A stretch of DNA of 64,000 bases, from NCBI GenBank assembly GCA_031315865.1, contig JALDRJ010000002.1, forward strand, positions 2,888,001-2,952,000, read 5' to 3'. Source of the stretch: Nitrospirales bacterium (GTDB lineage: Bacteria; Nitrospirota; Nitrospiria; Nitrospirales; UBA8639). The translations under genes and the position numbers were made by a program. Each line of letters starts with the position of its first letter. Positions within the stretch are counted from its first letter, which is position 1. This document shows, in pieces, positions 1 through 8,782 of this stretch. The notes beneath the pieces are model-generated. The model did not search any database, was not told where the DNA came from, and worked only from the letters and a program-made list of their open reading frames with translations.

Positions 1-1
1 A

Positions 2-715
2 GAGCCTGCTCTACGCCATGTCTCTCTGAAGGTCCAGGCCGGAGAAATTGTCGCGTTGGTCGGCAGCAGCGGAAGCGGTAAATCGACACTCGTGAGTTTG
101 GTCCCCCGATTTTATCGGCCCACTGACGGCATGATTCTGATCGATGGTCAAGATATCCGTGAGGTCGATCGAAGATCGTTGCGAAGACAGATTGGGATTG
201 TGTCCCAGGAAACCGTGCTCTTTGATGACACGATCCGGAATAACATCGCGTATGGTCGTCCCAGCGCGAGTGCCCAGGAGATTCTCGAAGCCTCCCAATC
301 CGCGTTTGCCTGGGAGTTTATCGAACGACTCCCTAACGGATTTGATAGCCGTGTGGGGGAGGATGGTGTCAAGCTTTCAGGCGGACAGCGTCAACGGCTT
401 GCGATCGCACGAGCGATTTTGCGTGATCCTCCGATTTTGATCCTCGATGAAGCGACGTCAGCATTAGACTCAGAGTCGGAAAAACTCGTCCAGGCGGCTT
501 TGACGAATCTGATGCGTCATCGGACGACTCTCGTGATCGCTCACCGTCTCTCGACCGTACAACATGCGAATCGTATCGTTGTGCTCGAGCGAGGAGAAAT
601 CGTCGAAGTGGGTACACACGCGCAATTGCTTCAGTTTGGCGGTGCGTACACGCGGTTGTACCATACCCAGTTCGAACAGACTATGATGGGAACATTGGAG
701 CCGAATACGGTTTAG
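2..715 (+). CDS. msbA: MsbA-type lipid A export ABC transporter, C-terminal ATPase (partial)
   Basis: This is the last 237 residues of an ABC exporter; the membrane half lies before the window. Visible motifs in order are Walker A (GSSGSGKST, about residue 21), the Q-loop (IVSQETVLF, about 67), the signature [13 protein letters not shown] (about 126), Walker [12 protein letters not shown] (about 145) and the H-loop (VIAHRLST). The ATPase alone cannot identify the substrate. The call MsbA (flipping core-lipid A across the inner membrane) rests on the immediate downstream acyltransferase-waaA-lpxK genes, an arrangement known for msbA. The TAG stop overlaps the next GTG start by one base, so the two are translationally coupled. 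A general multidrug or lipid exporter is the alternative. Confidence 0.85.
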   Translation, partial: EPALRHVSLKVQAGEIVALVGSSGSGKSTLVSLVPRFYRPTDGMILIDGQDIREVDRRSLRRQIGIVSQETVLFDDTIRNNIAYGRPSASAQEILEASQSAFAWEFIERLPNGFDSRVGEDGVKLSGGQRQRLAIARAILRDPPILILDEATSALDSESEKLVQAALTNLMRHRTTLVIAHRLSTVQHANRIVVLERGEIVEVGTHAQLLQFGGAYTRLYHTQFEQTMMGTLEPNTV

Positions 716-1388
716 TGATGCGGCTGACGAATCGAATGACTTTGCGGTTGGCTCCGAAGTTTGGCGCCTGGCTGATTCAATGGCTCGGTCGTTCGTTGGA
801 GATAAGCAGACAGGGAGAAGAGCCTGTGCTCGACCTGTATCGGAATGGTCAGTCGATGATTTTTGCGTTTTGGCACGGTCGACAATTGATGATGCCATGT
901 GTGTATCGCGGGCGCAAGGCATATGTCTTGATCAGTCAACACCGCGATGGTGAGCTGATTCACCGGCTCATCGGTCGATTAGGGTTTCGGTCCGTTCGCG
1001 GATCGACGACGCGTGGTGGAACGGCTGCCTTGCGAGATTTGATTCGGTATGGACGGGAAGGGGTGGACCTGGTCGTGACCCCGGATGGGCCCCGGGGGCC
1101 AAAATGGAAGGTCCAGCAAGGGGTCGTGTTTTTGGCCAAGTTGACCGGGTTACCCATTGTTCCCGTTACGGTGGCCTATTCAAAAAAAAACTCTTCTCCA
1201 GTTGGGATCAGTTCGTGATCCCCTATCCTTGCGCTCGTGCCCTGTTCATGTGGGGAAAGCCCATATGGGTCGATAAACATGCTTCACGGAAATCGTTAGA
1301 AGCCAAGCGGGTTGAACTCGAACGGACGTTGCTTCAGCTGACGAATGAGGCAGACGAAGCCGTCATGCTTCGGAAGGGAAAAACATGA
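715..1388 (+). CDS. DUF374 lysophospholipid acyltransferase family protein, apparent -1 frameshift
   Basis: The family is related to the lipid A late acyltransferases and is usually found beside msbA and waaA. Frame one runs from GTG 715 (ATG 718 is an alternative) to a stop at 1218 and contains the conserved block VVTPDGPRGPKWKV and then PIVPVTVAYSKK. Just there, an A9 run interrupts it. The natural family continuation, KKLFSSWDQFVIPYP followed by a C-terminal helix, lies in the -1 frame and ends at 1388. Together the two parts give about 224 residues, the usual family length; frame one alone would lose the C-terminal quarter. Either the base count in the run is wrong, the gene is newly mutated, or slippage yields the full protein. 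It probably acts on the cytoplasmic face of the inner membrane. Confidence 0.75.
1182..1191 (+). other. A9C homopolymer at the apparent frameshift (possible slippery site)
   Basis: Nine A residues occupy 1182-1190 and are followed by C. In the upstream frame the last seven bases read A AAA AAC, which fits the X-XXY-YYZ form for -1 ribosomal slippage. A run of nine A is also long enough for polymerase slippage, where adding one A gives the same -1 change. No clear downstream pseudoknot or upstream Shine-Dalgarno stimulator was identified by eye. Confidence 0.5.
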
Positions 1389-1464
1389 ACGACATCATGT
1401 GAGGCCTGCATCGGCGCCATACGTGATCTTACGTGAATGTCGACCCTGATGAGAGAGAAAGTGC

Positions 1465-2820
1465 GTGGGATACCTTTTGTACAATATCCTTCTTTGGCTT
1501 GCGTCTCCCTTCATTATCTTGACGTTACTCGCCAAGCCACGCTGTCGTCGTGGCCTTGCCCAACGGTTGGGCCGTGTTCCAAAACATCTTCGAGATCTTG
1601 GCGCTCCAATCATGTGGGTTCATGCCGTGTCACTTGGAGAGGTGACCGCAGCCGTTCCGCTCGTCAAAAGCCTTCACCAACAATACCCGAATTATGTCTT
1701 TATCGTGTCCACCGTGACCGAGACCGGTCGTGAAGCTGTTGAGCAGCGATTAGCGGGGGTGGCTCATCATGCGTATGGACCGTTGGATTTTCCATGGGCC
1801 GTGAATGCGTATGTTCGGCATTTGGGTCCTGTGGCCTATCTGTTCGTCGAAACGGAGTTGTGGCCGAATTTGTTGCGAACAATGTTCCGGCGACAGATTC
1901 CGGCTATCATGGTGAATGGACGGCTTTCCACCGATTCGTTCGAGCATTACCGGTATGTCAAAAAATTCATGGAGCAAGTGTTGTCCTGCATCACTCTCTT
2001 TCTTATGCAATCAGAACGGGATGCCAAACGCATCAGGGAGCTGGGAGCCAAAGCTGAGTCGGTGCATGTCACTGGGAATATGAAATTCGATTTATGCGGT
2101 CCTGAACAAACCGATTATCCGTTGCCTGCCTTACGGGATCAGTTAGGTCTACAAGAGCATGAACGTCTTTTTATCGCCGGAAGCACTCACCCCGAAGAGG
2201 AGGATCAGCTTCTTCGATGTTATAAACGTGTATGTAAAACGATTCCCTCATTGGTTTTATTGATAGCCCCCCGGCATATTGAACGGATCTCCGAAGTCGA
2301 GGCAACGGTGTTACGGCATGGCTTTCCGTGTCTGCGAAAGAGTCAGCTCGCGGACAAGTCTCAGGAATCCTTTCCTTCTAAGGCCCCGCGAGTGATTCTA
2401 CTGGATACCCGAGGAGAGCTCGCGAGTCTGTATGCGTCGGGATGGGTCGCGTTTGTGGGCGGCACCTTAGTCCCTGTCGGAGGACATAATTTGCTGGAGC
2501 CGGCTCAGTTGGGAATCCCTGTGTTGTATGGCCCGTACACCGATCATTGTGCTGAAAGCGCCAAAATCTTACGTGAGGCCGGCGGTGGGATCGAAATTCA
2601 TGATGAAGAAGAATTGGCTGCCACGCTCATTGAGGCCTATCACGTAACGGCCTGGTGTGCGACAGTGGGGCAAGCTGCTCGACAGGCTGTAGAGATGCAT
2701 CGCGGCGTCGTCCAGAAAAATCTGGCCTTGCTCGGATCACGGATTTCTTCCCCAACCACAGAGTCTGCCGAGGTTTCTTCTCGTGTCTCGTCAAGTCAAT
2801 CCAATGTGATTGTGTCGTGA
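1465..2820 (+). CDS. waaA: 3-deoxy-D-manno-octulosonic acid (Kdo) transferase
   Basis: Transfers Kdo from CMP-Kdo to lipid IVA or lipid A at the inner face of the inner membrane. The protein has 451 residues, slightly long for WaaA (about 420-430). It starts with a hydrophobic anchor (YLLYNILLWLASPFIIL), then the family motif WVHAVSLGEVTAAVPL (about residue 50), VETELWPN (about 130), and the C-terminal GT-B sugar-nucleotide region GGTLVPVGGHNLLEPA (about 330). The GTG start at 1465 is the only one that keeps the anchor intact; an A/G-rich stretch precedes it. The last 30 residues are Ser-rich and poorly conserved. The TGA stop overlaps the lpxK ATG as TGATG. Confidence 0.95.
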   Translation: MGYLLYNILLWLASPFIILTLLAKPRCRRGLAQRLGRVPKHLRDLGAPIMWVHAVSLGEVTAAVPLVKSLHQQYPNYVFIVSTVTETGREAVEQRLAGVAHHAYGPLDFPWAVNAYVRHLGPVAYLFVETELWPNLLRTMFRRQIPAIMVNGRLSTDSFEHYRYVKKFMEQVLSCITLFLMQSERDAKRIRELGAKAESVHVTGNMKFDLCGPEQTDYPLPALRDQLGLQEHERLFIAGSTHPEEEDQLLRCYKRVCKTIPSLVLLIAPRHIERISEVEATVLRHGFPCLRKSQLADKSQESFPSKAPRVILLDTRGELASLYASGWVAFVGGTLVPVGGHNLLEPAQLGIPVLYGPYTDHCAESAKILREAGGGIEIHDEEELAATLIEAYHVTAWCATVGQAARQAVEMHRGVVQKNLALLGSRISSPTTESAEVSSRVSSSQSNVIVS

Positions 2821-3950
2821 TGTGGTCCGGTCATCCGAATATGAGCATTGATCACGGTGTCCAGTTCAGCAGAACCTTTTCTTGGCTTCAGCGTCATGCA
2901 TCGTCATTCCTGAGCGTCCTGAGCATTCCGTATGGTTGGGCTGTGCACGCAAGAGGGAAATTCTATGACGACGGGTGGTTGACTTCTCGACGGCTTCCTT
3001 GTCCGGTCATTAGCGTCGGAAATCTCACGGTAGGTGGTACGGGGAAAACTCCGATGGTCATGTGGCTGGCCAATTGGTTACGCGCTCGGGGGCAACGAGT
3101 GGGAGTGCTTAGCCGTGGCTATCGTCGAAAAAGTACGGCGGAACGCTTGCTCGTCTCTGATGGCGAGACCTGTCTGGTTGAGGCTGATGAAGCTGGCGAT
3201 GAGCCGTATTTGATAGCCCGAAACTGTCCTGGGGTCGTGGTGGCCGTCGGCAAGAATCGATATGACGTTGGGCGATGGGTGTTTGACCAGATGCATATCG
3301 ACTGTTTTATCCTTGATGATGGATTTCAGCATTTACGTCTCTATCGTGATTGTGATTTTCTGCTCATCGATGCGCTCGACAAGAAAGGGATTCAGGGCCT
3401 ATTGCCTCGAGGACGTCTTCGTGAGCCTGTGCAGGCCGCACGACGGGCCTCGGCCATACTGGTCACACGGGCCGATCAAGCGTCGAACCTCACGGAGTTC
3501 CTGCTTTCCCTTCACTCGGAAATTCCAAAAGACTTTCCATCCATTCTGGTTCGATTCGACTGCCAATTTGTCAGACATGTGAAAACAGGCGAGAGCCGTT
3601 CAACGGAATGGCTCATGGGAAAACGAGTCGTACTCGCGTGTGGAATCGGCAATGCTCTGTCATTTCGTCGAACGGTCGACTGTCTCAACGTGAGCATCAT
3701 TAATGTCTTGGAGTTTCCCGACCACGTGACCTACACCGATGATCGTATTGAACGTATTCGAAAACTGGCGAGACGAGAGAAGGCTGATCTTGTCTTGACC
3801 ACGGAAAAGGATGGAGTCAAACTAGCTCCATATCTCGCTGAGCTGGAGCAGTGGTGGGCCGTGACTCTCGAAGCGGTCTTTGAAGAAGGGGGAGAACACG
3901 CGGAAGATTTATTGACTCGTCTTCCGCTCAATTTTCAACGTCATGCATGA
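2820..3950 (+). CDS. lpxK: Tetraacyldisaccharide 4'-kinase
   Basis: Phosphorylates the 4' position of the lipid A precursor to give lipid IVA. From ATG 2820, overlapping the waaA stop, it has 376 residues; ATG 2841 is an alternative start, and the frame stays open upstream within waaA but that part is not family-like. Motifs: an N-terminal hydrophobic segment (SVLSIPYGWAVHARG), then the P-loop GNLTVGGTGKTPMV with the unusual LpxK form, then SRGYRRK, EADEAGDEPYLIA and LDDGFQHLRLYRD, all typical of the family. In the usual pathway LpxK acts before WaaA; here the genes are adjacent and coupled. Confidence 0.95.
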   Translation: MWSGHPNMSIDHGVQFSRTFSWLQRHASSFLSVLSIPYGWAVHARGKFYDDGWLTSRRLPCPVISVGNLTVGGTGKTPMVMWLANWLRARGQRVGVLSRGYRRKSTAERLLVSDGETCLVEADEAGDEPYLIARNCPGVVVAVGKNRYDVGRWVFDQMHIDCFILDDGFQHLRLYRDCDFLLIDALDKKGIQGLLPRGRLREPVQAARRASAILVTRADQASNLTEFLLSLHSEIPKDFPSILVRFDCQFVRHVKTGESRSTEWLMGKRVVLACGIGNALSFRRTVDCLNVSIINVLEFPDHVTYTDDRIERIRKLARREKADLVLTTEKDGVKLAPYLAELEQWWAVTLEAVFEEGGEHAEDLLTRLPLNFQRHA

Positions 3951-3986
3951 GAGGGACTCGCACGGTTTTCCGAATTCTTTCTGTCT

Positions 3987-5072
3987 ATGTCGAAGACGTA
4001 CGTGAGCAAAGAACGCATTGATCATATCGTCATTCGGGCTCCGAACTGGGTTGGAGATTCGGTGATGTGTACCCCAGCATTGATGGACGTCCGAGAATAT
4101 TTTACTAATGCGACGATTGTCTTATGGGCACGACCAGCGATCGCAGAAATGCTACAAGATCATCCGGCTCTTGACCGCGTGTTAGTATACGATGATCACG
4201 GTGAGCATGCTGGGTTTGGGGGGAAACTCCGATTCATTCGTGAGTTAAGATCTTTCCACTTCCAGCTCGCGATTCTTTTCCAGAATGCGTTTGAGGCGGC
4301 GTTCCTGACAAGGCTGGCTGGAATACCACACCGATGGGGATATGCGACGGACGGAAGGCGTGTGTTGCTCTCGAAGCCTATTGCCGTCTCGCACGGAAAA
4401 CGAGGGACCCATCAAGTTCACTATTATCAAAATCTGGTCGAGCAAGCAGTTGGACGCAGTTCGGTCCGGAATCTTCATTTGCAGGTTTCAGCAAAAGACG
4501 AGATGGATGTCGATGAGCGGTTTCCTGAACTCGTTTCAAGACGACATGAGTATATTGTTGGCTTAAACCCGGGAGCCATGTATGGATCTTCTAAGCGGTG
4601 GCTGCCCGAACGGTTTGCTGAACTCGCTGATCGGCTGATGGCGCAGCTGCCTCGTGCGGGCCGTCACGATGCCACCGTGAAGTGTATCATCGTTGGTGGC
4701 GCCCATGAGGAAAAGCTGGCCCACACGATTGCTTCGTTGATGAAGGTTCGCCCGACAGTCCTTTCAGGGCAGACGACGCTTCGCGAGCTCATGGTCCTCA
4801 TCAAGCGATGCGCTTTGTTCGTCACGAACGACACTGGACCAATGCATATCGCGGCTGCCTTGGATGTCCCGCTTGTCGCTATTTTCGGGTCCACGGACCC
4901 TCGCCATACGTCACCGTTTGGCATGGATGACGCGGTCGTGAGTCAGCCTGTGAGGTGTTCGCCCTGCTTTTTACGGTCTTGCCCGATTGATCACCGATGT
5001 ATGACGCAGGTTTCTGTTGAGCAAGCTCTGGATATGGCGATGCAACAAGTTCGGGCAACGGTGATGAGTTAA
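3987..5072 (+). CDS. waaF: Glycosyltransferase family 9, ADP-heptose:LPS heptosyltransferase (WaaF-like)
   Basis: A 361-residue GT-B enzyme that probably adds L-glycero-D-manno-heptose to the LPS inner core in the cytoplasm. The N-terminal motif VIRAPNWVGDSVMCTPAL is the WaaF form (Asn-Trp-Val-Gly-Asp). The C-terminal donor site shows NDTGPMHIAAALDVPLVAIFGSTDP without gaps. The next gene, gmhB, starts two bases after the stop and belongs to the ADP-heptose pathway, which supports heptose as donor. Four family 9 enzymes lie in this locus, so assignment as heptosyltransferase II rests on motif and position, not proof. Confidence 0.88.
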   Translation: MSKTYVSKERIDHIVIRAPNWVGDSVMCTPALMDVREYFTNATIVLWARPAIAEMLQDHPALDRVLVYDDHGEHAGFGGKLRFIRELRSFHFQLAILFQNAFEAAFLTRLAGIPHRWGYATDGRRVLLSKPIAVSHGKRGTHQVHYYQNLVEQAVGRSSVRNLHLQVSAKDEMDVDERFPELVSRRHEYIVGLNPGAMYGSSKRWLPERFAELADRLMAQLPRAGRHDATVKCIIVGGAHEEKLAHTIASLMKVRPTVLSGQTTLRELMVLIKRCALFVTNDTGPMHIAAALDVPLVAIFGSTDPRHTSPFGMDDAVVSQPVRCSPCFLRSCPIDHRCMTQVSVEQALDMAMQQVRATVMS

Positions 5073-5073
5073 T

Positions 5074-5673
5074 ATGCATCTGAATGGCGTGACGATATTC
5101 GTGGATCGGGATGGGACGTTAAACGAGGACCCTGGATATTTGAAACATCCCGCTGACCTGATACTGTACCCCGGAGTCGTCGAGGGAGTTGCGAGATTAA
5201 AGCAAGGCGGCTGTCAAGTCGTTCTTGTCACGAATCAATCAGGGATTGGCCGTGGGTTGTTGACCCGCACGGACTTACAGGCCGTTCATGAGAGACTGCA
5301 GGCCATGCTCAAGCAGGGTGGCGGAGAGCTGGATGGAATATTTTTCTGTCCTCACGTGCCGGACGCGGCGTGTGAGTGCCGTAAGCCGAAAACGGGCCTC
5401 ATTCGACAAGCCGTTGAAGAGTTGGGGGTAGAGGTGATCCGGAGTTACGTCGTCGGCGATAAACGATGCGATATGGAGCTGGCGCATAATGCGGGCTCCA
5501 TCGGGGTGCTCGTCTCAACGACCCCTGTCAGTCAAGAGGCCATCGACGCGGCTTCACGTGGACTGTTCTCTATCGAAAAAAATACCCGCAGTTTTGTCGA
5601 GGCTGTTGATTGGATCCTGCATGATGCCAAGACGAGACCGTGGAATGATCCGATCCCTCGATTGCATGAGTAG
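5074..5673 (+). CDS. gmhB: D-glycero-D-manno-heptose 1,7-bisphosphate 7-phosphatase
   Basis: A 199-residue HAD-family histidinol-phosphatase-type enzyme that removes the 7-phosphate during ADP-heptose synthesis. The nucleophile motif FVDRDGTLNEDPGYL is at residue 10 or so, motif II is VTNQSGIGRG, and the zinc-binding loop CPHVPDAACECRKPK carries the Cys/His set of the GmhB group. VVGDKRCDMELAHNAG is the C-terminal acidic motif. It lies between two heptosyltransferases. No hldE or gmhA is in the window, so the other pathway steps must be elsewhere. Confidence 0.95.
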   Translation: MHLNGVTIFVDRDGTLNEDPGYLKHPADLILYPGVVEGVARLKQGGCQVVLVTNQSGIGRGLLTRTDLQAVHERLQAMLKQGGGELDGIFFCPHVPDAACECRKPKTGLIRQAVEELGVEVIRSYVVGDKRCDMELAHNAGSIGVLVSTTPVSQEAIDAASRGLFSIEKNTRSFVEAVDWILHDAKTRPWNDPIPRLHE

Positions 5674-5703
5674 TTCGGGAGCCCATTTTTGGTATAAACA
5701 TGT

Positions 5704-6795
5704 ATGACCTTGACGCCTGAGCGCATACTCATTCTCAAACCCAGTTCTTTGGGCGATATCGTCCATGCTCTTCCCACTCTTGCTTCCCTGCGTCAACGCT
5801 TTCCCAATGCCTATCTTGCATGGTTAGTCAAAGAGGAGTGGGCTGAACTCCTCGACGGCAACCCGGACTTGGATGAAGTTCTCTCCGTCAAGTTCAGTTT
5901 GAAGACGTGGTCGTCGATCGTTCAACGTGTCCGGGCGAAAAAGTTCGATGTCGTCATCGATCTTCAAGGTCTGTTTCGAACGGGAGCGCTGGCAGCATTG
6001 TCGGGGGCGTCTGAGCGTGTGGGGTTTGCAATGGCAAGGGAAGGTAGTGCGTGGTTTTATACTCGACGTATTTTGCTGCCTGTCAAGGTAGACGGTCCCT
6101 GGCGACTCGTCGATATGCACGCGGTCGATCGAAATTTAACGATAGCCCGGTTTTTGGGTGCGGATGTATCCCGTCCCACGTTTTGCATTCCCGACTTCGA
6201 GGATGATCGAAGAGTTATACAGGAATATTTGGACAATGCCGGAGTTCGGGCAGACGACCAACTCATTGCGATTGCTCCAGTTTCTCGCGAAGAAATAAAG
6301 AATTGGCCGATTGAGCGATTTGCCTATGTTGCGGAACGACTTTGTCAGGAATCGAATCGAAAGGTGGTCTTACTTGGTTCTCCTTCACAACAGAAGATGG
6401 CAGAGGCCTTCTCCTCCCTTCCTCAACGGTCTTGCCTAAATCTGGTAGGAAAGCTACGAATCCGCCAAATTGGAAGTCTGCTGCGCCATGTACATCTGCT
6501 GATCGCCAACGATTCTGCTCCCGTTCATCTGGCGATGGCCGTCGGAGTACCGGTGCTGGGACTGTACGGGCCAACTCATGTTGATGCGACGGGACCGTAT
6601 GGAACAGGACCCCATCGAATTTTGCATACAATGACGCCATGTCGTCCTTGTGGAAAGAAGGTCTGTCATCACGTCAATCAACATGAATGTCTTCTAGAGA
6701 TCTCTGTTGACGAGGTCGTGCAGGCTGCCCATGAGCTGTTGTCCAATCGGCTAATGTCAGTACTTCAACGTCCATTAGACGGAGTCCGTTCATAA
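5704..6795 (+). CDS. waaC: Glycosyltransferase family 9, heptosyltransferase I-like
   Basis: A 363-residue GT-B enzyme. The N-terminus ILILKPSSLGDIVHALPTLASLR is the WaaC form (Lys-Pro-Ser-Ser-Leu-Gly-Asp); the C-terminal donor site reads NDSAPVHLAMAVGVPVLGLYGPT. It likely adds the first heptose to Kdo. A late Cys-rich segment (CRPCGKKVCHHVNQHEC) resembles that in other heptosyltransferases of this locus. Its TAA stop overlaps the next ATG (TAATG). Order in the pathway is inferred from the motif; WaaC/WaaF roles could be swapped. Confidence 0.85.
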   Translation: MTLTPERILILKPSSLGDIVHALPTLASLRQRFPNAYLAWLVKEEWAELLDGNPDLDEVLSVKFSLKTWSSIVQRVRAKKFDVVIDLQGLFRTGALAALSGASERVGFAMAREGSAWFYTRRILLPVKVDGPWRLVDMHAVDRNLTIARFLGADVSRPTFCIPDFEDDRRVIQEYLDNAGVRADDQLIAIAPVSREEIKNWPIERFAYVAERLCQESNRKVVLLGSPSQQKMAEAFSSLPQRSCLNLVGKLRIRQIGSLLRHVHLLIANDSAPVHLAMAVGVPVLGLYGPTHVDATGPYGTGPHRILHTMTPCRPCGKKVCHHVNQHECLLEISVDEVVQAAHELLSNRLMSVLQRPLDGVRS

Positions 6796-7598
6796 TGGAT
6801 CGTCTGGAGAGCGCTGCGCATCATCCTCGAGTGTCCGCCGTCGTCATTGCCTACAATGATGAGATGAATATGCGCGCATGTTTGGAGAGTGTGACCTGGG
6901 CCGATGAGATTATCGTTGTGGATTCGTTTAGCACCGATCGAACAGCCGCGATCAGTCGCGAGTTTACGGATCAGGTCTATCAACATGCCTTCGAGGGTTT
7001 TGGCCGATTACGCAATGAGGCGATAGCCCATGCGAGTTGTGACTGGGTGTTTAGTTTGGATACCGATGAACGGGCAACCCTCGAGGTCCGTGATGAAGTC
7101 CGTCGTCGTCTCGCGGAGGGTCCCGATGCTCAGGCATATTTCGTTCCGAGGTCCAATAATTTTCTGGGCCGATGGATCAAACATTGTGGGTGGTATCCCG
7201 ATTATCGACAACCGCAGTTTTTCCACAAAGCACATTTTGAATATAAAGAGGACCTAGTGCATGAGAGCTTTACGGTCGATGGACGGGTCGGATATTTTTC
7301 GAGTCCTGTGAAGCAATATCCCTTTCGATCCATCGATCACTATTTTTCCAAGATGGATCGCTACTCTTCCTTAATGGCACAAGAGATGAAGAAACGAAGG
7401 CGTCGATTTTATCGGCATCAGTTGTTCACGCATCCGCTGTTTACCTTCTTGAAGATGTATATTCTGCGTCTTGGGATCCTGGACGGAAGACCTGGTCTTA
7501 TTTTGTCGGGACTGTATGCGTACTATACGTTCGTCAAGTATGCGAAATTCTGGGAGCTGGACCTCCACGAGTCCGCCAAGCCGCATCACCCCTCCTAG
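6795..7598 (+). CDS. Glycosyltransferase family 2 (WaaE/KdtX-like)
   Basis: A 267-residue GT-A enzyme. The nucleotide-binding start is SAVVIAYNDEMNMRACLESV, followed by VDSFSTDRTAAI, and the DXD-type motif FSLDTDERA lies near residue 85. The length and the C-terminal aromatic, basic region (YAYYTFVKYAKFWEL) match the WaaE/KdtX group that puts a glucose on the inner-core heptose. It is clearly paralogous to the enzyme at 9615-10427, which has the same C-terminal YTFVKYAK segment. The sugar donor cannot be read from sequence. Confidence 0.85.
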   Translation: MDRLESAAHHPRVSAVVIAYNDEMNMRACLESVTWADEIIVVDSFSTDRTAAISREFTDQVYQHAFEGFGRLRNEAIAHASCDWVFSLDTDERATLEVRDEVRRRLAEGPDAQAYFVPRSNNFLGRWIKHCGWYPDYRQPQFFHKAHFEYKEDLVHESFTVDGRVGYFSSPVKQYPFRSIDHYFSKMDRYSSLMAQEMKKRRRRFYRHQLFTHPLFTFLKMYILRLGILDGRPGLILSGLYAYYTFVKYAKFWELDLHESAKPHHPS

Positions 7599-7642
7599 AG
7601 TATCCGTCTTAAGGCTCAAGGTCGGTCTGTTGTCGTGTCGTG

Positions 7643-8782
7643 ATGTCAAGCTATAGGATCCTTCATACCGAATCTTCGATGGAGCTTGGAGGGCAAGAGA
7701 TACGCATCCTTGAAGAAGCCCGCGGGATGATCAAACGAGGCCATGTGGTCGTGTTGGCGGCGCAACCGGGAAGCCAGATTCTGGCAAGAGCGTTCCAGTA
7801 CGACATTCCGGTGGAATCGGTGGACATGTCCAGGGTCCGATGGGTCTGGCTGATCGTGACGTTCCTCAAACTTTTCCAAAAGCATCGGATCAATGTTGTC
7901 CATACCCATGGTTCCATCGATAGCTGGACGGCTTCTATTGCGGGTCGTCTGTCGTCATTGCGTCCGCTGGTTATTCGCGCCCGGCATAAATCAACGAGGA
8001 TCGCGAAGACCTGGCGGCATCACGTGCTGTACCGGACTCTTCCTCATGCTGTGGTGACGACGGGGAACGCGGTGAAACAGATTGTGATGGCGCAGGCGCA
8101 GGTTCATGAGAGCCGGGTAAAGTCAATCCCCACGGGGGTCGATACTGAACAGTTTCATCCCGGGGTGTCTGGTGACCGGGTTCGGGCTGAGTTTTCTATC
8201 CCCCGAGATGTCTGTCTCATCGGAACGGTCGCCTTTTTCCGGTCGTATAAGGGACTGACCTTCTTTCTCGACGCGGCCAAATTGGTATTGTCGGCTAGGC
8301 CCGATGTGAAGTTTCTGATGGTGGGGGATGGACCGGAGTATCCGTTGCTTGTTCAACAACGGGACGCATTAGGCTTGCAGGAATCAATTATTCTGCCCGG
8401 ATATAGAAATGACATCCCCCAATGCTTGGCGTGTATGGATGTCTTTGTTCTTTCGTCCGTTGAAGCGGAAGGCGTGCCGCAGAGCGTCACGCAGGCCATG
8501 GCCATGAACAGGGCCGTGATTGCCACCGATGTTGGAAGTGTTCGAGAAATTGTGCAACATGAAAAGACCGGTCTTCTGGTAGAGCCAAAGAATGCTGAAG
8601 CTTTGGCTCAGGCGATGGTCCGGCTCGTGATGAATCAAAGTTTGAGAGAGCGGTTGGGGCAGACGGCCAGACTGCACATCGAGGAATCCTACAGCTTGGC
8701 TCAGATGTTCACGCAGACCGAGATCTTGTATGCTGATATCGGGAGCCAACGGGACGTTGGAGGCAGGATAGCATACCGATGA
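7643..8782 (+). CDS. Glycosyltransferase family 4
   Basis: A 379-residue GT-B retaining glycosyltransferase, with the N-terminal part ILHTESSMELGGQEIRILEEA and the C-terminal donor domain from about residue 180 (IGTVAFFRSYKG). The usual E-X7-E donor motif appears as EGVPQSVTQ, with Gln at residue 284 in place of the second Glu; I have seen this form in other GT4 proteins, so it need not mean loss of activity. ATG 7643 follows a GTG at 7640; neither has a clear Shine-Dalgarno site. Its end overlaps the next gene by four bases. It probably extends the LPS core. Confidence 0.85.
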   Translation: MSSYRILHTESSMELGGQEIRILEEARGMIKRGHVVVLAAQPGSQILARAFQYDIPVESVDMSRVRWVWLIVTFLKLFQKHRINVVHTHGSIDSWTASIAGRLSSLRPLVIRARHKSTRIAKTWRHHVLYRTLPHAVVTTGNAVKQIVMAQAQVHESRVKSIPTGVDTEQFHPGVSGDRVRAEFSIPRDVCLIGTVAFFRSYKGLTFFLDAAKLVLSARPDVKFLMVGDGPEYPLLVQQRDALGLQESIILPGYRNDIPQCLACMDVFVLSSVEAEGVPQSVTQAMAMNRAVIATDVGSVREIVQHEKTGLLVEPKNAEALAQAMVRLVMNQSLRERLGQTARLHIEESYSLAQMFTQTEILYADIGSQRDVGGRIAYR

